64,000 bases of DNA from Lysobacter sp. (GCA_019634715.1 JAHCAU010000008.1:144768-208767); one strand, 5' to 3'. Numbered from the stretch's first letter, positions 10,038-19,128 are shown. A program made the numbers and translations. Notes: generated by a model from the sequence alone, not told the origin.

Positions 10038-10075
10038 GATTGCGAAATGCGTCAAGGAAAACGGGCTTTGTTGCG
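10038..10075 (-). promoter_or_regulatory. Conserved upstream element of alpha-lytic protease copy 1
   Basis: This 38-base segment matches 11644-11681 upstream of copy 2 at about 30 positions, although flanking non-coding sequence has diverged. It lies 120 nt from the start codon. On the minus strand it reads CGCAACAAAGCCCGTTTTCC at its 5' side. It is probably promoter or operator sequence retained after duplication; no clean -10 box is seen. The rest of the 395-base gap up to copy 2 has only the terminator at 10239. Confidence 0.45.
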
Positions 10076-10238
10076 GTGCACCGTATAAGCAATTCGCATC
10101 ACGCTTCCCGGCGCGTCATAAGGACGCAGGCGTATCGTGGTTTTCCGAACGGTTGTGGCGGGATGCGGCGCCGCAGCAGGTGCAAGCGGTTTCATCGGAT
10201 GTCTCCCGCATCCTGTCGATGAACAAGCTGTGCGCAAC

Positions 10239-10266
10239 GAAAAAGCCCCGGGTTTCCCCGGGGCTT
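10239..10266 (-). terminator. Terminator of alpha-lytic protease copy 2
   Basis: AGCCCCGGG (10244-10252) pairs with CCCGGGGCT (10257-10265); the minus-strand transcript then has five U (complement of A at 10240-10244). Confidence 0.85.
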
Positions 10267-10313
10267 CCCTCGACGCACCGCGTCGAACGGTTTACATCAT
10301 GATCGCGTCGCGA

Positions 10314-11492
10314 TCAGCCACGGACCAGCGTCAGGCCGTAGGCGCTGAGCAGCGGGTTGAGGGGCTGGTAGTACGTCACCGGGCTGGCGCTGCCGCAGTT
10401 GCTGGTGCCGTTGAGCTGGCCGCCGGAACTGACGCCCTGGGCCTGGTCGTTGACCAGCCACGAGCCGCCGGAGTCGCCCTGGGTGACGCAGGCGCTCGAC
10501 TGGCGCAGGCCGTAGACCGGGCCGACCGAGTAGTTCACGGTCACGTTCAGCGCGGTCACGCGGCCGCAGCGCCAGCCGGAGGCGAAGCCGGAGCGGCAGA
10601 TCGAGGTGCCGACGCCGTATTCGGTGTTGCCGCGCACCGGCACGCTGCTGCCGTTGTAGCGGTTGACCTGGCCGACCAGGGTGTCGCTGCTGCGCACGCT
10701 GGCCCAGGCGATGTCGCGGCTGGGGAACGTGGCGGCCTGCACCGAGCCGACGGTGACGCCGCCGATGCTGACGCTGGTACCCGCGCGACCGCAGTGGCCG
10801 GCGGTGGCGAAGCCCTTCGTCGTGCCGCGCGTCACCGCGAAGCCGATCGAGCACGAGCCGCCGCCCGAGCCGTAGCGGTCGCCGCCGCGCACCGTGGCGA
10901 CCGGCGTGGCCACGCCCTGCGCGCGTTCGAAGCGGATGGCGCCGCTGTTCGCGGCGCTGACCGCCACGAAATCAACCGCGCGCGCCATCGCACCGGGTTC
11001 GACCGACACCACCACGCTGTTGCTCGGCAGGTCGATGTGCCAGGACTGCACGCCCTGCAGGCGGCGGCCGTCGCGCGCGCGCTGGCGAACGTCGTTCAGG
11101 CTCTGCATCGTCTGCTCCAGATCGCGCAGCGAGTGGCGGACCTGGCGCACGCTGGCCCCCGGCACCGGCTTGCCGGCGCCGGTGGTCGCGATGACCTGGT
11201 GGAACTGGCCGGTGGCGTCGCGTTCCAGCCAGGCGCCGGCATAGTTGGCGCCGAGCGCGCGGCGGGCCTGCGCCTCGCGCGCGAGGCTGTCGCGCTGCAG
11301 CTGGAAGAAGCGCGGCAGGTACTCGGCGCGGATGCCGAGGTCGCGTTCCATCGCCGCCACCATGCCGGCGGGGTAGGTGTCGCGTTCGCCGGCGACGGCG
11401 GTGCCGGTGGCGACAGACGCGATGGAGGTGATCGCCAGCGCCAGACCGGCCGCGACGAAGGAGTGCTTGCCCACGAGATTCGAATTGAACAT
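10314..11492 (-). CDS. Alpha-lytic protease-type S1 serine endopeptidase, copy 2
   Basis: Tandem paralogue of the gene at 8734-9918 (392 aa), with signal peptide about 1-34, pro region to about 198 and catalytic triad His233 (ATAGHCG), Asp260 (SRDIAW) and Ser341 (TQGDSGGSW). Six cysteines are conserved at the disulfide positions. The start is taken as the ATG at 11492, where TTTCTGGAGCGATTCAATG repeats the start region of copy 1; the reading frame continues upstream to 11687 but without family similarity. Glycine-rich entry into the mature domain (YGSGGGSCSIGF) is shared by both copies. Confidence 0.92.
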   Translation of the reverse strand: MFNSNLVGKHSFVAAGLALAITSIASVATGTAVAGERDTYPAGMVAAMERDLGIRAEYLPRFFQLQRDSLAREAQARRALGANYAGAWLERDATGQFHQVIATTGAGKPVPGASVRQVRHSLRDLEQTMQSLNDVRQRARDGRRLQGVQSWHIDLPSNSVVVSVEPGAMARAVDFVAVSAANSGAIRFERAQGVATPVATVRGGDRYGSGGGSCSIGFAVTRGTTKGFATAGHCGRAGTSVSIGGVTVGSVQAATFPSRDIAWASVRSSDTLVGQVNRYNGSSVPVRGNTEYGVGTSICRSGFASGWRCGRVTALNVTVNYSVGPVYGLRQSSACVTQGDSGGSWLVNDQAQGVSSGGQLNGTSNCGSASPVTYYQPLNPLLSAYGLTLVRG

Positions 11493-11643
11493 TGAATCGC
11501 TCCAGAAACAATGAAGGAAGGCCGCTGCGTGCGGATGCGGGATGCGCCCGGCGGCCACAAGGGTGATATGCCCCGCGAACGAATGAAGCCTCGTCTCCGC
11601 TCCCCCTCGGGGCGTGCGCATGGTCGCGATCCGCATCGAACCG

Positions 11644-11681
11644 GATTGCGATGGACGTCCAGAAAAACGGCCTATGTTGCG
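11644..11681 (-). promoter_or_regulatory. Conserved upstream element of alpha-lytic protease copy 2
   Basis: Partner of the 38-base element at 10038-10075, here 152 nt upstream of the start. The shared cores are GATTGCGA at one end, an AAAACGG block and TGTTGCG at the other. Function is inferred from conservation between paralogues only. Confidence 0.45.
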
Positions 11682-11819
11682 ACGCAACCATGGTCATCGC
11701 TCATCACAACCCAATCGATCCGCGATGCATGCAAAGGCATGTTGGCGATGTCCCGGCGGCATGGCTGCGAACGGTCGTGGCGCGACTTGCCGGTCGGACG
11801 CGGACAGGACAAAAGAGCA

Positions 11820-11894
11820 CGTCATCCTCGCGCAAGCGAGGACCCAGGCATCAGTCGCGATCAATCATGGGTCCTCGCTTGCGCGAGGATGACG
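11820..11894. repeat. Nested inverted repeat (REPIN-like element, family C)
   Basis: A perfect 27-bp inverted repeat (11820-11846 with 11868-11894) surrounds a 21-base spacer. Each arm is itself a hairpin, CCTCGC-GCAA-GCGAGG, so the DNA can form two small or one long hairpin. A single related unit occurs at 56791-56814. The paired-REP layout is typical of REPIN elements in Gram-negative genomes; no transposase is present. Confidence 0.85.
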
Positions 11895-11944
11895 ATGCTT
11901 TCGCGCGTCGCGATGCGACGACAGGCCATGAGTCGAGCAGGCAA

Positions 11945-11970
11945 CAAAAAACCCGGCCGAAGCCGGGTTT
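11945..11970 (-). terminator. Terminator of the asparaginase-like gene
   Basis: AAACCCGGC (11949-11957) pairs with GCCGGGTTT (11962-11970) around CGAA. On the minus strand the stem is followed by a run of U. Confidence 0.85.
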
Positions 11971-11997
11971 CTGGCTTGCGTGACGATGTCGTCCGCG

Positions 11998-12492
11998 TCA
12001 GCCGGCGGCTTCGAAACGGTTCGCGGCGACGTTCTTGCGCACTTTCAGGGGGTCCCAGATGCGGCCGTTCATCGCGATGTACACGCCCGGCGGCAGGGAT
12101 TGCACCGCGCCGACGGCGGTGCCGATGTTGAATTCCGCGTCCGAGCCGCGGAAGCGCGCCGGATTCAGCGCGCCGGTGAGGACGATGGTCTTGTCGGCGA
12201 TGGTGCTGAGCACCTTCGCGGTGTCGACCATCGAATCGGTGCCGTGGGTCAGCAGCACGTGCTTCGCGTCCTGCGCGGCGATGGTCGCGCGGATCAGTTC
12301 GCGGTCTTCCTGGGTGATGTGCAGCGAGTCCTTGCGGATGATCGGGATCACGCTGAAGCGGAACGCGACGCCCAGCTCTTCGAGGATGCGACCGATCTGC
12401 GGCTCGCCGACCTGGTAATCCGACTTGTCGTCGAAGTAGATCTTGTCGATGGTGCCGCCGGTGGTGACGATCAGGAGCTGGTCCATGGTCAT
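11998..12492 (-). CDS. Single-domain asparaginase-like protein
   Basis: A 164-aa protein that matches the N-terminal domain of type I/II L-asparaginases: TTGGTIDK near residue 10 supplies the nucleophilic Thr region and THGTDSM near residue 88 the second catalytic Thr-Asp motif, followed by KTIVLTGA. The usual C-terminal domain of about 150 residues, which completes the active site across a dimer, is absent, and a clean terminator follows the stop. It appears to be a genuine short family member rather than a break, because the gene ends cleanly at DPLKVRKNVAANRF. Activity cannot be assumed. ATG at 12492 was preferred over the long open frame upstream. Confidence 0.8.
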   Translation of the reverse strand: MTMDQLLIVTTGGTIDKIYFDDKSDYQVGEPQIGRILEELGVAFRFSVIPIIRKDSLHITQEDRELIRATIAAQDAKHVLLTHGTDSMVDTAKVLSTIADKTIVLTGALNPARFRGSDAEFNIGTAVGAVQSLPPGVYIAMNGRIWDPLKVRKNVAANRFEAAG

Positions 12493-12563
12493 GCTGCATT
12501 CGATGTGAGGGCGGACGCGATTATAAGCCCCGTATCCACGCGAGGGGTTCCATACGCGTGCGT

Positions 12564-12926
12564 TCAGGCCGATGGACGCTTCTTCGCGAAACGCGCGCGC
12601 AGGCCGGGTGCGCTGGACGCGAAGATCACCACCACCGCCAGCACCGTCTCCGCCAGCGCCAGCGGGCGCTGCGCGGCATCGGCCCAGGCCACCATCACGC
12701 CGTGCGAGAACCAGCCCAGCGCGAACACCCCAGCCCAGAAGCGTGCGATGGCATTCCCGGCCAGGGCACCGAAGCCCAGCAGCAGCGGCGGCAGCGCGAA
12801 CAGCAGCAGGCCGGCGATCCGATGCGGGCTGTCGTGCTGCCACCAGGCGAACAGGGCGGCCAGCGCGAACAGGCTGCCGACCAGGACGAGGCGTTCGGTG
12901 CGCGGCGGGCGCGGGGCGTCGAGCAT
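12564..12926 (-). CDS. DUF2069 family small membrane protein
   Basis: A 120-aa protein with about four hydrophobic segments (near 14-28, 36-56, 58-78 and 88-103) and a basic C-terminus RARFAKKRPSA. It resembles DUF2069 proteins, which are commonly found next to wrbA in gamma-proteobacteria; here the stop of wrbA lies 11 bases upstream. The ATG at 12926 gives the usual family length. The long open frame continuing to 14840 is antisense to the YihY gene and is not coding. Function is unknown. Confidence 0.8.
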   Translation of the reverse strand: MLDAPRPPRTERLVLVGSLFALAALFAWWQHDSPHRIAGLLLFALPPLLLGFGALAGNAIARFWAGVFALGWFSHGVMVAWADAAQRPLALAETVLAVVVIFASSAPGLRARFAKKRPSA

Positions 12927-12937
12927 GATCCGACCCC

Positions 12938-13612
<675 letters not shown>

Positions 13613-13625
13613 CTACCCTTGGCCG

Positions 13626-14909
13626 ATGGCTGCATCTTCCCCCCTGCAACGGCTGCGCGATCTCGTCCGCCATTCGCCGGCCCTCGACCGGGCCCGCGCC
13701 GGCACCTTCTTCCGCTTCCTGTGGAAGCGCTTCCTCGACGACCGCCTGTTCCAGGCCGCCGGCGCGCTGTCGTTCACCACCGCCTTCGCCGTGGTGCCGC
13801 TGAGCATGGTGGTGTTCGGCATCCTGTCGGCCTTCCCGGTCTACGAGACCTGGAGCGCCCAGCTCAGCACCTACATCTTCTCCAACTTCGTGCCGTCCTC
13901 GGCGCGCGCGGTCGAGTCCTACCTCTACGACTTCTCGAAGAACGCGGGCCAGCTCACCGCGGTCGGCGTGATCGTGCTGGTGCTGTCGCTGCTGATCACG
14001 ATGATCAACATCGAAGGCACCTTCAACCAGATCTGGCGCGTGCCGACCGCGCGTCCCCGCTTCGGTCGGCTGGTGGTGTACTGGACGGTGATGACCTTCG
14101 GCGCGCTGCTCGCCGCGGCCAGCCTGGCGCTGTCGGCCCGGTTCTTCGCGCTGTCGATCTTCAAGACCGACTCCGGCCGCGTGCTCGAACACTGGCTGCT
14201 GAGCTGGACGCCGCTGCTGATCGAACTGCTCGCGGTCACCGTGGTCTACCGGCTGGTGCCGCACCGCACGATCCGCTGGCGCTACGCCTTCATGGGCGGC
14301 CTGCTGGCGGTGCTGCTGATCGAACTGGTCAAGATCGGCGTCGGCTCCTACCTCGGCAGTTTCGGCGCCTACCAGAAGATCTACGGGCCGCTGGCCTTCG
14401 TGCCGATCTTCCTCGGCTGGATCTACTTCGGCTGGGTCGCGATCCTGCTCGGCGCCTCGCTGGCCTCGTCGCTGTCTGCGTTCCGCTACCAGCCGGCGGC
14501 GCTGCGCCTGCCGCTGGGCTACGAGTTCCACGGCCTGCTGCGCCTGATCGGCCGCTTCGACGAAGCGCGCCGCAACGGCAAGGGCCTGCACCTGGACGAT
14601 ATCCAGCAGCTCGAACCCTCGCTCACCGACACCCTGGCGCAGCAGATGCTCGGCCAGCTCAGCGACATCGGCCTGGTGGTGCGCGCCGAGAGCGGCGAAT
14701 GGATCCTCGGCCGCGATCTCGACGCGCTGACGCTCTGCGACCTGTACGAAGCCTGCCAGCTGCGCATCCCGGTGGCCGAAGCCTGGCTGCCCGCGCGCGA
14801 CGACGCCCTCGGACAGCAGGCCGTGGCCGCGCTCGACCACCTGCGCGTGCCGCTGCGCGAATTGCTCAAGCGCCCGGTGGCGTCCCTCTACCGCAAGGAG
14901 TCCGAATGA
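13626..14909 (+). CDS. YihY/BrkB family inner membrane protein
   Basis: A 427-aa polytopic membrane protein. The start SPLQRL...FRFLWKRFLDDRLFQAAGALSFTTAFAVVPL is diagnostic of the YihY (formerly misannotated as RNase BN) family, with six membrane segments between about 40 and 290. The C-terminal 140 residues form a soluble extension with a predicted winged-helix-like fold, as in longer members. The ATG at 13626 was chosen over the upstream frame start because the conserved N-terminus begins there. The stop overlaps the next start (ATGA), implying coupling to the thioredoxin-like lipoprotein. Function in the family is not settled. Confidence 0.88.
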   Translation: MAASSPLQRLRDLVRHSPALDRARAGTFFRFLWKRFLDDRLFQAAGALSFTTAFAVVPLSMVVFGILSAFPVYETWSAQLSTYIFSNFVPSSARAVESYLYDFSKNAGQLTAVGVIVLVLSLLITMINIEGTFNQIWRVPTARPRFGRLVVYWTVMTFGALLAAASLALSARFFALSIFKTDSGRVLEHWLLSWTPLLIELLAVTVVYRLVPHRTIRWRYAFMGGLLAVLLIELVKIGVGSYLGSFGAYQKIYGPLAFVPIFLGWIYFGWVAILLGASLASSLSAFRYQPAALRLPLGYEFHGLLRLIGRFDEARRNGKGLHLDDIQQLEPSLTDTLAQQMLGQLSDIGLVVRAESGEWILGRDLDALTLCDLYEACQLRIPVAEAWLPARDDALGQQAVAALDHLRVPLRELLKRPVASLYRKESE

Positions 14910-15490
14910 ACCCGATGCTGCCCGCCGTGCTGGCGCTGTCGATACCGCTGGCCGCGTGCAGCGCCGATGCGCCGCCGGCCACAGGGGCGTCCGCGACCGC
15001 GTCGCCGCAGGTCGGCGCTGCGCCTGCCGAACCGCCGCAGCCCGCGGCCGATATCGAACGACCGGCGCTGAAGATCGCCACCCTCGACGGTGCGCCGTAC
15101 GACCTCGCCGCGAAGCGCGGCCGCTGGGTGGTGGTGAACTTCTGGGCGACCTGGTGCTCGCCCTGCCTCAAGGAAATGCCCGAACTCGACGCGCTGGACG
15201 CCGAGCGCGAGGACATCGAGGTCCTCGGCCTGGCCTACGAGGAGATCGAGCCGGCCGACCTGCGCGCCTTCCTCGACAAGCGCCCGGTGAAGTACCCGAT
15301 CGCGATCGTCGACGTCTACGACCCGCCGGCCGACTTCCCCACGCCGCGCGGCCTGCCGATGACCCACGTGATCGCGCCGGACGGCACCGTCGCCAAGCGC
15401 TTCATGGGGCCGGTGACGAAGGAAGAACTTGCCGCCGTCGTCGACGGTGCAGGCGAGCGCGCGAAGGCTGCGGCCGCCGGCGGCAAATGA
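14906..15490 (+). CDS. TlpA-like thioredoxin-fold lipoprotein
   Basis: A 194-aa periplasmic thiol-disulfide protein. Residues 1-18 are a lipoprotein signal with lipobox IPLAAC, then an Ala/Pro-rich linker to about residue 50, and a TlpA/ResA-type thioredoxin domain with the active-site WCSPC in VVNFWATWCSPCLKEMPEL (near residue 90). The cis-Pro position is in GLPMTHVI. Such proteins reduce envelope disulfides, for example in cytochrome c maturation; the specific partner is not shown here. It overlaps the YihY gene by ATGA and the acylphosphatase gene by ATGA. Confidence 0.88.
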   Translation: MNPMLPAVLALSIPLAACSADAPPATGASATASPQVGAAPAEPPQPAADIERPALKIATLDGAPYDLAAKRGRWVVVNFWATWCSPCLKEMPELDALDAEREDIEVLGLAYEEIEPADLRAFLDKRPVKYPIAIVDVYDPPADFPTPRGLPMTHVIAPDGTVAKRFMGPVTKEELAAVVDGAGERAKAAAAGGK

Positions 15491-15774
15491 CGACCATGCA
15501 CGCCGCGCGCTTCCTCGTCTCCGGCCGCGTGCAGGGCGTGGCCTTCCGCGCGTACACGCGCCAGCAGGCGCTCGTGCTGTGCCTGCGCGGCCACGCCGTG
15601 AACCTGCGCGACGGCCGCGTCGAAGTGCTGGCGGTGGGCGAGGCCGACGCCATCGACCGCCTCGGCGAATGGCTGCGGCAGGGTTCGCCGCTGGCGCGCG
15701 TCGACGACGTGCAGCGGCAGGAGGTGTCTGCGGGGGATCTGGTCGCGATCGAAGACGGATTCCGGATCGGCTGA
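15487..15774 (+). CDS. acyP: Acylphosphatase
   Basis: A 95-aa enzyme that hydrolyses carboxyl-phosphate bonds of acylphosphates. The phosphate-binding loop and catalytic Arg are in SGRVQGVAFRAYTRQQA (about 13-29), and the catalytic Asn lies in VNLRDGRVEV. The ATG overlaps the upstream TGA; an in-frame ATG at 15496 is a possible alternative. It closes the YihY-TlpA-AcyP unit; I see no terminator, only the palindromes before the Rrf2 gene. Confidence 0.9.
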   Translation: MTTMHAARFLVSGRVQGVAFRAYTRQQALVLCLRGHAVNLRDGRVEVLAVGEADAIDRLGEWLRQGSPLARVDDVQRQEVSAGDLVAIEDGFRIG

Positions 15775-15809
15775 GCCAGGCCGCGCTGCGGCGACCCTGC
15801 ATGCGGGCT

Positions 15810-15832
15810 ATTCCCATATGCCCGGTAGGAAT
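15810..15832 (+). promoter_or_regulatory. Imperfect palindrome upstream of the Rrf2 gene, distal site
   Basis: ATTCC (15810-15814) and GGAAT (15828-15832) are inverted halves across a 23-base site containing CCATA and GGTAGG. It shares half-sites with the palindrome at 15860. Rrf2 proteins bind imperfect palindromes of this length and often autoregulate, so this is a candidate operator. Confidence 0.5.
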
Positions 15833-15859
15833 TGGATCGGCCGCTGAGCCGCTGGCAAC

Positions 15860-15884
15860 AATCCCTACTCATCGGATAGGGAAT
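15860..15884 (+). promoter_or_regulatory. Palindrome upstream of the Rrf2 gene, proximal site
   Basis: AATCCCTA (15860-15867) and TAGGGAAT (15877-15884) are inverted halves matching at seven of eight bases, ending 10 bases before the regulator start. A bound protein here would block initiation, consistent with negative autoregulation of the sulfate operon. Confidence 0.55.
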
Positions 15885-15894
15885 CACACCGGCC

Positions 15895-16341
15895 ATGCTC
15901 ACCATGAAAGCCAAGTACGCCCTGCGCACCATGACCGCCCTGGCGCGGGCGGGTGACGCGCGGGTGCAGGCGCGGCATCTGGCCGAGCGTTGCCGGATCC
16001 CGGCCAAGTTCCTCGAAACCATCCTCGTCGACCTGCGCGAGGCCGGCTTCGTGCAGAGCCGGCGCGGCCAGCATGGCGGCCATGCGCTGGCCCGCGCCGC
16101 CGAGGACATCCGGATCGGCGACGTGATCCGCGCCATCGACGGGCCGCTCGCGCCCGTGCGCTGCGCCAGCGTCACCGCCTACGAACCCTGCCGCGATTGC
16201 CCCGATCCCGACGCCTGCGCCCTGCGCGCGCTGATGCGCGAAACCCGCGACGCCCTGTCGCGCGTGCTCGACGGCAGGTCCCTGCGCGAGTTCGCCGATG
16301 CCGACGCCGCGCTTTCACCCACGACGATGGAGTTCGCATGA
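15895..16341 (+). CDS. Rrf2 family transcriptional regulator, candidate sulfur regulator
   Basis: A 148-aa winged-helix regulator of the IscR/NsrR/CymR family. MKAKYALRTMTALA opens the domain and RRGQHGGHALAR is the beta-wing. Four cysteines at 90, 99, 102 and 108 (spacing CX8CX2CX6C) could bind an Fe-S cluster or act as thiol sensors; the spacing differs from the IscR triad. It heads the sulfate transport genes and overlaps the DUF2292 gene (ATGA), so control of sulfate uptake is the likely role, by analogy with CymR-type control of sulfur genes. Start at 15895; 15904 is possible. Confidence 0.87.
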   Translation: MLTMKAKYALRTMTALARAGDARVQARHLAERCRIPAKFLETILVDLREAGFVQSRRGQHGGHALARAAEDIRIGDVIRAIDGPLAPVRCASVTAYEPCRDCPDPDACALRALMRETRDALSRVLDGRSLREFADADAALSPTTMEFA

Positions 16342-16535
16342 AGGACAACGCCAAGCCTCCAGCCCCGCCGGAGACCCCCGGCATCTCGCTGCAGAGCATT
16401 CCGCTCAGCGCCCACGAACGCGCGGTGATCACCGCACTGCGCGAAGTGGCGTTCGGCGAGATCGAAGTGACCGTCCACAACGCGCGGATCGTGCAGATCA
16501 CGCGCAGCCAGAAGTTCCGCTTCAACGACCGCTGA
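16338..16535 (+). CDS. DUF2292 (YezD-like) small protein
   Basis: A 65-aa protein whose core EVAFGEIEVTVHNARIVQITRSQKFRF matches the DUF2292 pattern of a short helix and beta-hairpin ending in a basic motif. Members are repeatedly found in sulfate or sulfonate uptake operons; the biochemical function is not established. Here it is translationally coupled to the Rrf2 gene and followed by the porin and Sbp genes, which strengthens a sulfur-related role. The N-terminal 20 residues are Pro-rich and probably disordered. Confidence 0.82.
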   Translation: MKDNAKPPAPPETPGISLQSIPLSAHERAVITALREVAFGEIEVTVHNARIVQITRSQKFRFNDR

Positions 16536-16613
16536 GCGGTCGCAAGCCGAATCCACACCACCAGCGCAGACCGGACCGCCGGACGCGCGACTTACCTTGC
16601 AATGGAGTCGACG

Positions 16614-18077
16614 ATGTCCGAGTTGTTGCCGCGCGCATCCGCGCGCTTGCTGTCCCTCGCGATCGCCCTGGCGATCGTGTCCCCGTCCGTCCTCGCCCAG
16701 GACGCCAGGCCGAGCGACGCCGCGAGCCAGCGTGCGCTCATCGAACGCCTCGAAGCGCTGGAACGCCGCCTCGGTGTCGATGGCAGCGCCGTCGAAGGCG
16801 CGGTCGGCGATCCCGGCGACCTCGACCGCCGCCTGCGCGTGATCGAGCGCAGGCTCGAACTGCAGGCCGAAGAGGCTGCCGCCAAGGCTGCGAAGGATCC
16901 GACGGTCTCGCTCGCCGCCAACCGCGGTCTCTCGATCAAGTCGCCCGATGGCCTGGAACTGAAGGTGCGTGGCCTGGTGCAAGCCGATGGACGCTTCTTC
17001 GTCGGCGATGAACGCACGCCGCAGAACGACACCTTCCTGTTCCGCCGCATCCGCCCCACGCTCGAAGGCACCTGGGGTTCGCTGGTGGGTTTCCGCATCA
17101 CGCCCGAATTCGCCGGCGACAGCGCGACCGTGGTCGATGCCTACGTCGACCTGAAGTTCGATCCGCGCGCGACCGTACGCATCGGCAAGGTCAAGGGGCC
17201 GGTCGGCCTGGAACGCCTGCAGTCCGGCGGCGCGATCGCGCTGGTGGAGCGCGGTTTCCCGACCGAACTGGCGCCGAACCGCGACCTCGGCGTGCAGCTG
17301 CAGGGCGAACTGTTCGCCAATCGCCTGAGCTACGTCGTCGGCGTCTACAACGGTGCGCCCGATGGCCGCGATGCCGCCACCACCAACCCCGACAACGCGT
17401 TCGAATACGCCGGCCGCGTGTTCTGGGAACCGTTCAGGAACAGCGCGAACGCGTGGTCGGGCCTCGGCGTGGGCGTCGCCGCGAGCGTCGGCGAGACCTT
17501 CGGCGCCGGCAACAACGTGCTGCCGCGCTACCGCACGCCGGGCCAGGCGCAGTTCTTCGGCTACGGCGCCAACGTGGTCGGCGACGGCCTGCGCCGCCGC
17601 CTGTCGCCGCAGGGCTACTACTACGGCGGGCGCTTCGGCGTGCTCGGCGAATACATCACCTCCGAGCAGGAGGTGCGCGTGGCCTCGGGCGTCGGCGCCG
17701 GCCGCCGCGAGCATCTCGAACACGAGGCATGGCAGGTCACCGGCAGCGTCGTGCTGACCGGCGAGGACGCCAGCCATCGCGGTGTGACCAAGCCGAACCG
17801 CCCGTTCACCGTCGGTGGCGAAGGCTGGGGCGCGTTCGAAGTGGTCGGCCGCTACGGCGAATTGTCACTCGACGATGCGACATTCCCGCTGTTCGCCAAT
17901 CCGGCGACCTCCGCGCGCGCCAGCCGGGCGTGGACGCTGGGCCTGAACTGGTACCTCAACAGCAACCTCAAGCTCGTCGCGAACTACACGCAAGCCAGCT
18001 TCGACGGCGGCGCCGCCGCAGGCGCGGACCGTGAAGACGAGAAATCGATCTTCACCCGCGCGCAATTCTCCTTCTGA
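16614..18077 (+). CDS. OprO/OprP-type outer membrane porin in the sulfate operon
   Basis: A 487-aa beta-barrel porin. Signal peptide is about 1-28; about 35-95 is a coiled-coil segment ([32 protein letters not shown]), typical of phosphate-selective porins; the remainder is a barrel ending in Phe (TRAQFSF), the outer-membrane insertion signal. The ATG at 16614 has GGAG seven bases upstream, preferred to the ATG at 16602. Its place between the Rrf2/DUF2292 pair and sbp suggests that it admits sulfate or organosulfur anions to the periplasm. Anion selectivity is inferred from family and context. Confidence 0.87.
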   Translation: MSELLPRASARLLSLAIALAIVSPSVLAQDARPSDAASQRALIERLEALERRLGVDGSAVEGAVGDPGDLDRRLRVIERRLELQAEEAAAKAAKDPTVSLAANRGLSIKSPDGLELKVRGLVQADGRFFVGDERTPQNDTFLFRRIRPTLEGTWGSLVGFRITPEFAGDSATVVDAYVDLKFDPRATVRIGKVKGPVGLERLQSGGAIALVERGFPTELAPNRDLGVQLQGELFANRLSYVVGVYNGAPDGRDAATTNPDNAFEYAGRVFWEPFRNSANAWSGLGVGVAASVGETFGAGNNVLPRYRTPGQAQFFGYGANVVGDGLRRRLSPQGYYYGGRFGVLGEYITSEQEVRVASGVGAGRREHLEHEAWQVTGSVVLTGEDASHRGVTKPNRPFTVGGEGWGAFEVVGRYGELSLDDATFPLFANPATSARASRAWTLGLNWYLNSNLKLVANYTQASFDGGAAAGADREDEKSIFTRAQFSF

Positions 18078-18105
18078 CCGCTCCGCAACGCATACGAGGA
18101 CCCAC

Positions 18106-19128
18106 ATGAACACGCATCTGAATCGACTTCTGGTCGCGGCCGGCCTGGCGCTGTCCACGCTCATCGCACCCACCGCCATCGCCGCGGACAAGGAACTGCT
18201 CAACGTCTCCTACGACCCCACCCGCGAGTTCTATGCCGAGGTCAACCAGCGCTTCGCCGCGCAGTGGAAGCAGCAGACCGGCGAAACCCTGAAGATCCGC
18301 GCCTCGCACGGCGGCTCGGGCAAGCAGTCGCGTTCGGTGATCGATGGCCTGGAGGCCGACGTCGTCACCCTTGCGCTGTCCGGCGACATCGACGTCATCG
18401 CCCAGAACGCGAAACTGCTGCCCGCGAACTGGCAATCGCGCCTGCCGCACAACAGTGCGCCGTATACCTCGACGATCGTGTTCCTGGTGCGCAAGGGCAA
18501 CCCGAAGAAGATCCTCGACTGGGGCGATCTGGCGAAGCCCGGCGTGGCGGTGATCACGCCCAACCCGAAGACCTCCGGCGGCGCGCGCTGGAACTACCTC
18601 GCGGCCTGGGCCTGGGCTTCGAAGCAATACCGCGATGCCGACAAGGTCTTCGGTTTCCTCACGCGCCTGTTCAAGAACGTGCCCGTGCTCGATACCGGCG
18701 CGCGCGGTTCCACCACCACGTTCGTCGAACGCGGCATCGGCGACGTGCTGATCGCCTGGGAGAACGAGGCGCTGCTCACGCTCAACGAAGGCGACACGCG
18801 CAGCAAGTTCGAGATCGTCGTGCCCAGCCTGAGCATCAAGGCCGAGCCGCCGGTCGCCTGGGTCGACAGGAATGTCGCCAAGCATGGGACACGCAAGCAG
18901 GCCGAGGCCTACCTGCGCTTCCTCTACACCGAGGAAGGCCAGCGTCTCGCCGCCAAGCATTTCTACCGCCCGGCCGAGCCCGACAAGGTGCCTGCGGCCG
19001 AACTGGCGAAGTTCCCCAAGGTCGCGCTGGTGACCATCGACAGCGCCTTCGGCGGCTGGAAGAAGGCGCAGGCGCAGCATTTCGCGGACGGAGGCTTCTT
19101 CGACCGGATCCTGCAGTCCGGACGCTGA
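18106..19128 (+). CDS. sbp: Sulfate ABC transporter periplasmic binding protein
   Basis: Periplasmic sulfate (or thiosulfate) receptor that delivers substrate to CysTWA (340 aa). Signal peptide is 1-27; the mature start [18 protein letters not shown] is diagnostic of Sbp/CysP, and further signatures are [19 protein letters not shown] and [21 protein letters not shown]-type residues and the Gly-Ser-Gly loop make backbone hydrogen bonds to sulfate in this family. Located 28 bases after the porin gene and 42 before cysT. Confidence 0.93.
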   Translation: MNTHLNRLLVAAGLALSTLIAPTAIAADKELLNVSYDPTREFYAEVNQRFAAQWKQQTGETLKIRASHGGSGKQSRSVIDGLEADVVTLALSGDIDVIAQNAKLLPANWQSRLPHNSAPYTSTIVFLVRKGNPKKILDWGDLAKPGVAVITPNPKTSGGARWNYLAAWAWASKQYRDADKVFGFLTRLFKNVPVLDTGARGSTTTFVERGIGDVLIAWENEALLTLNEGDTRSKFEIVVPSLSIKAEPPVAWVDRNVAKHGTRKQAEAYLRFLYTEEGQRLAAKHFYRPAEPDKVPAAELAKFPKVALVTIDSAFGGWKKAQAQHFADGGFFDRILQSGR

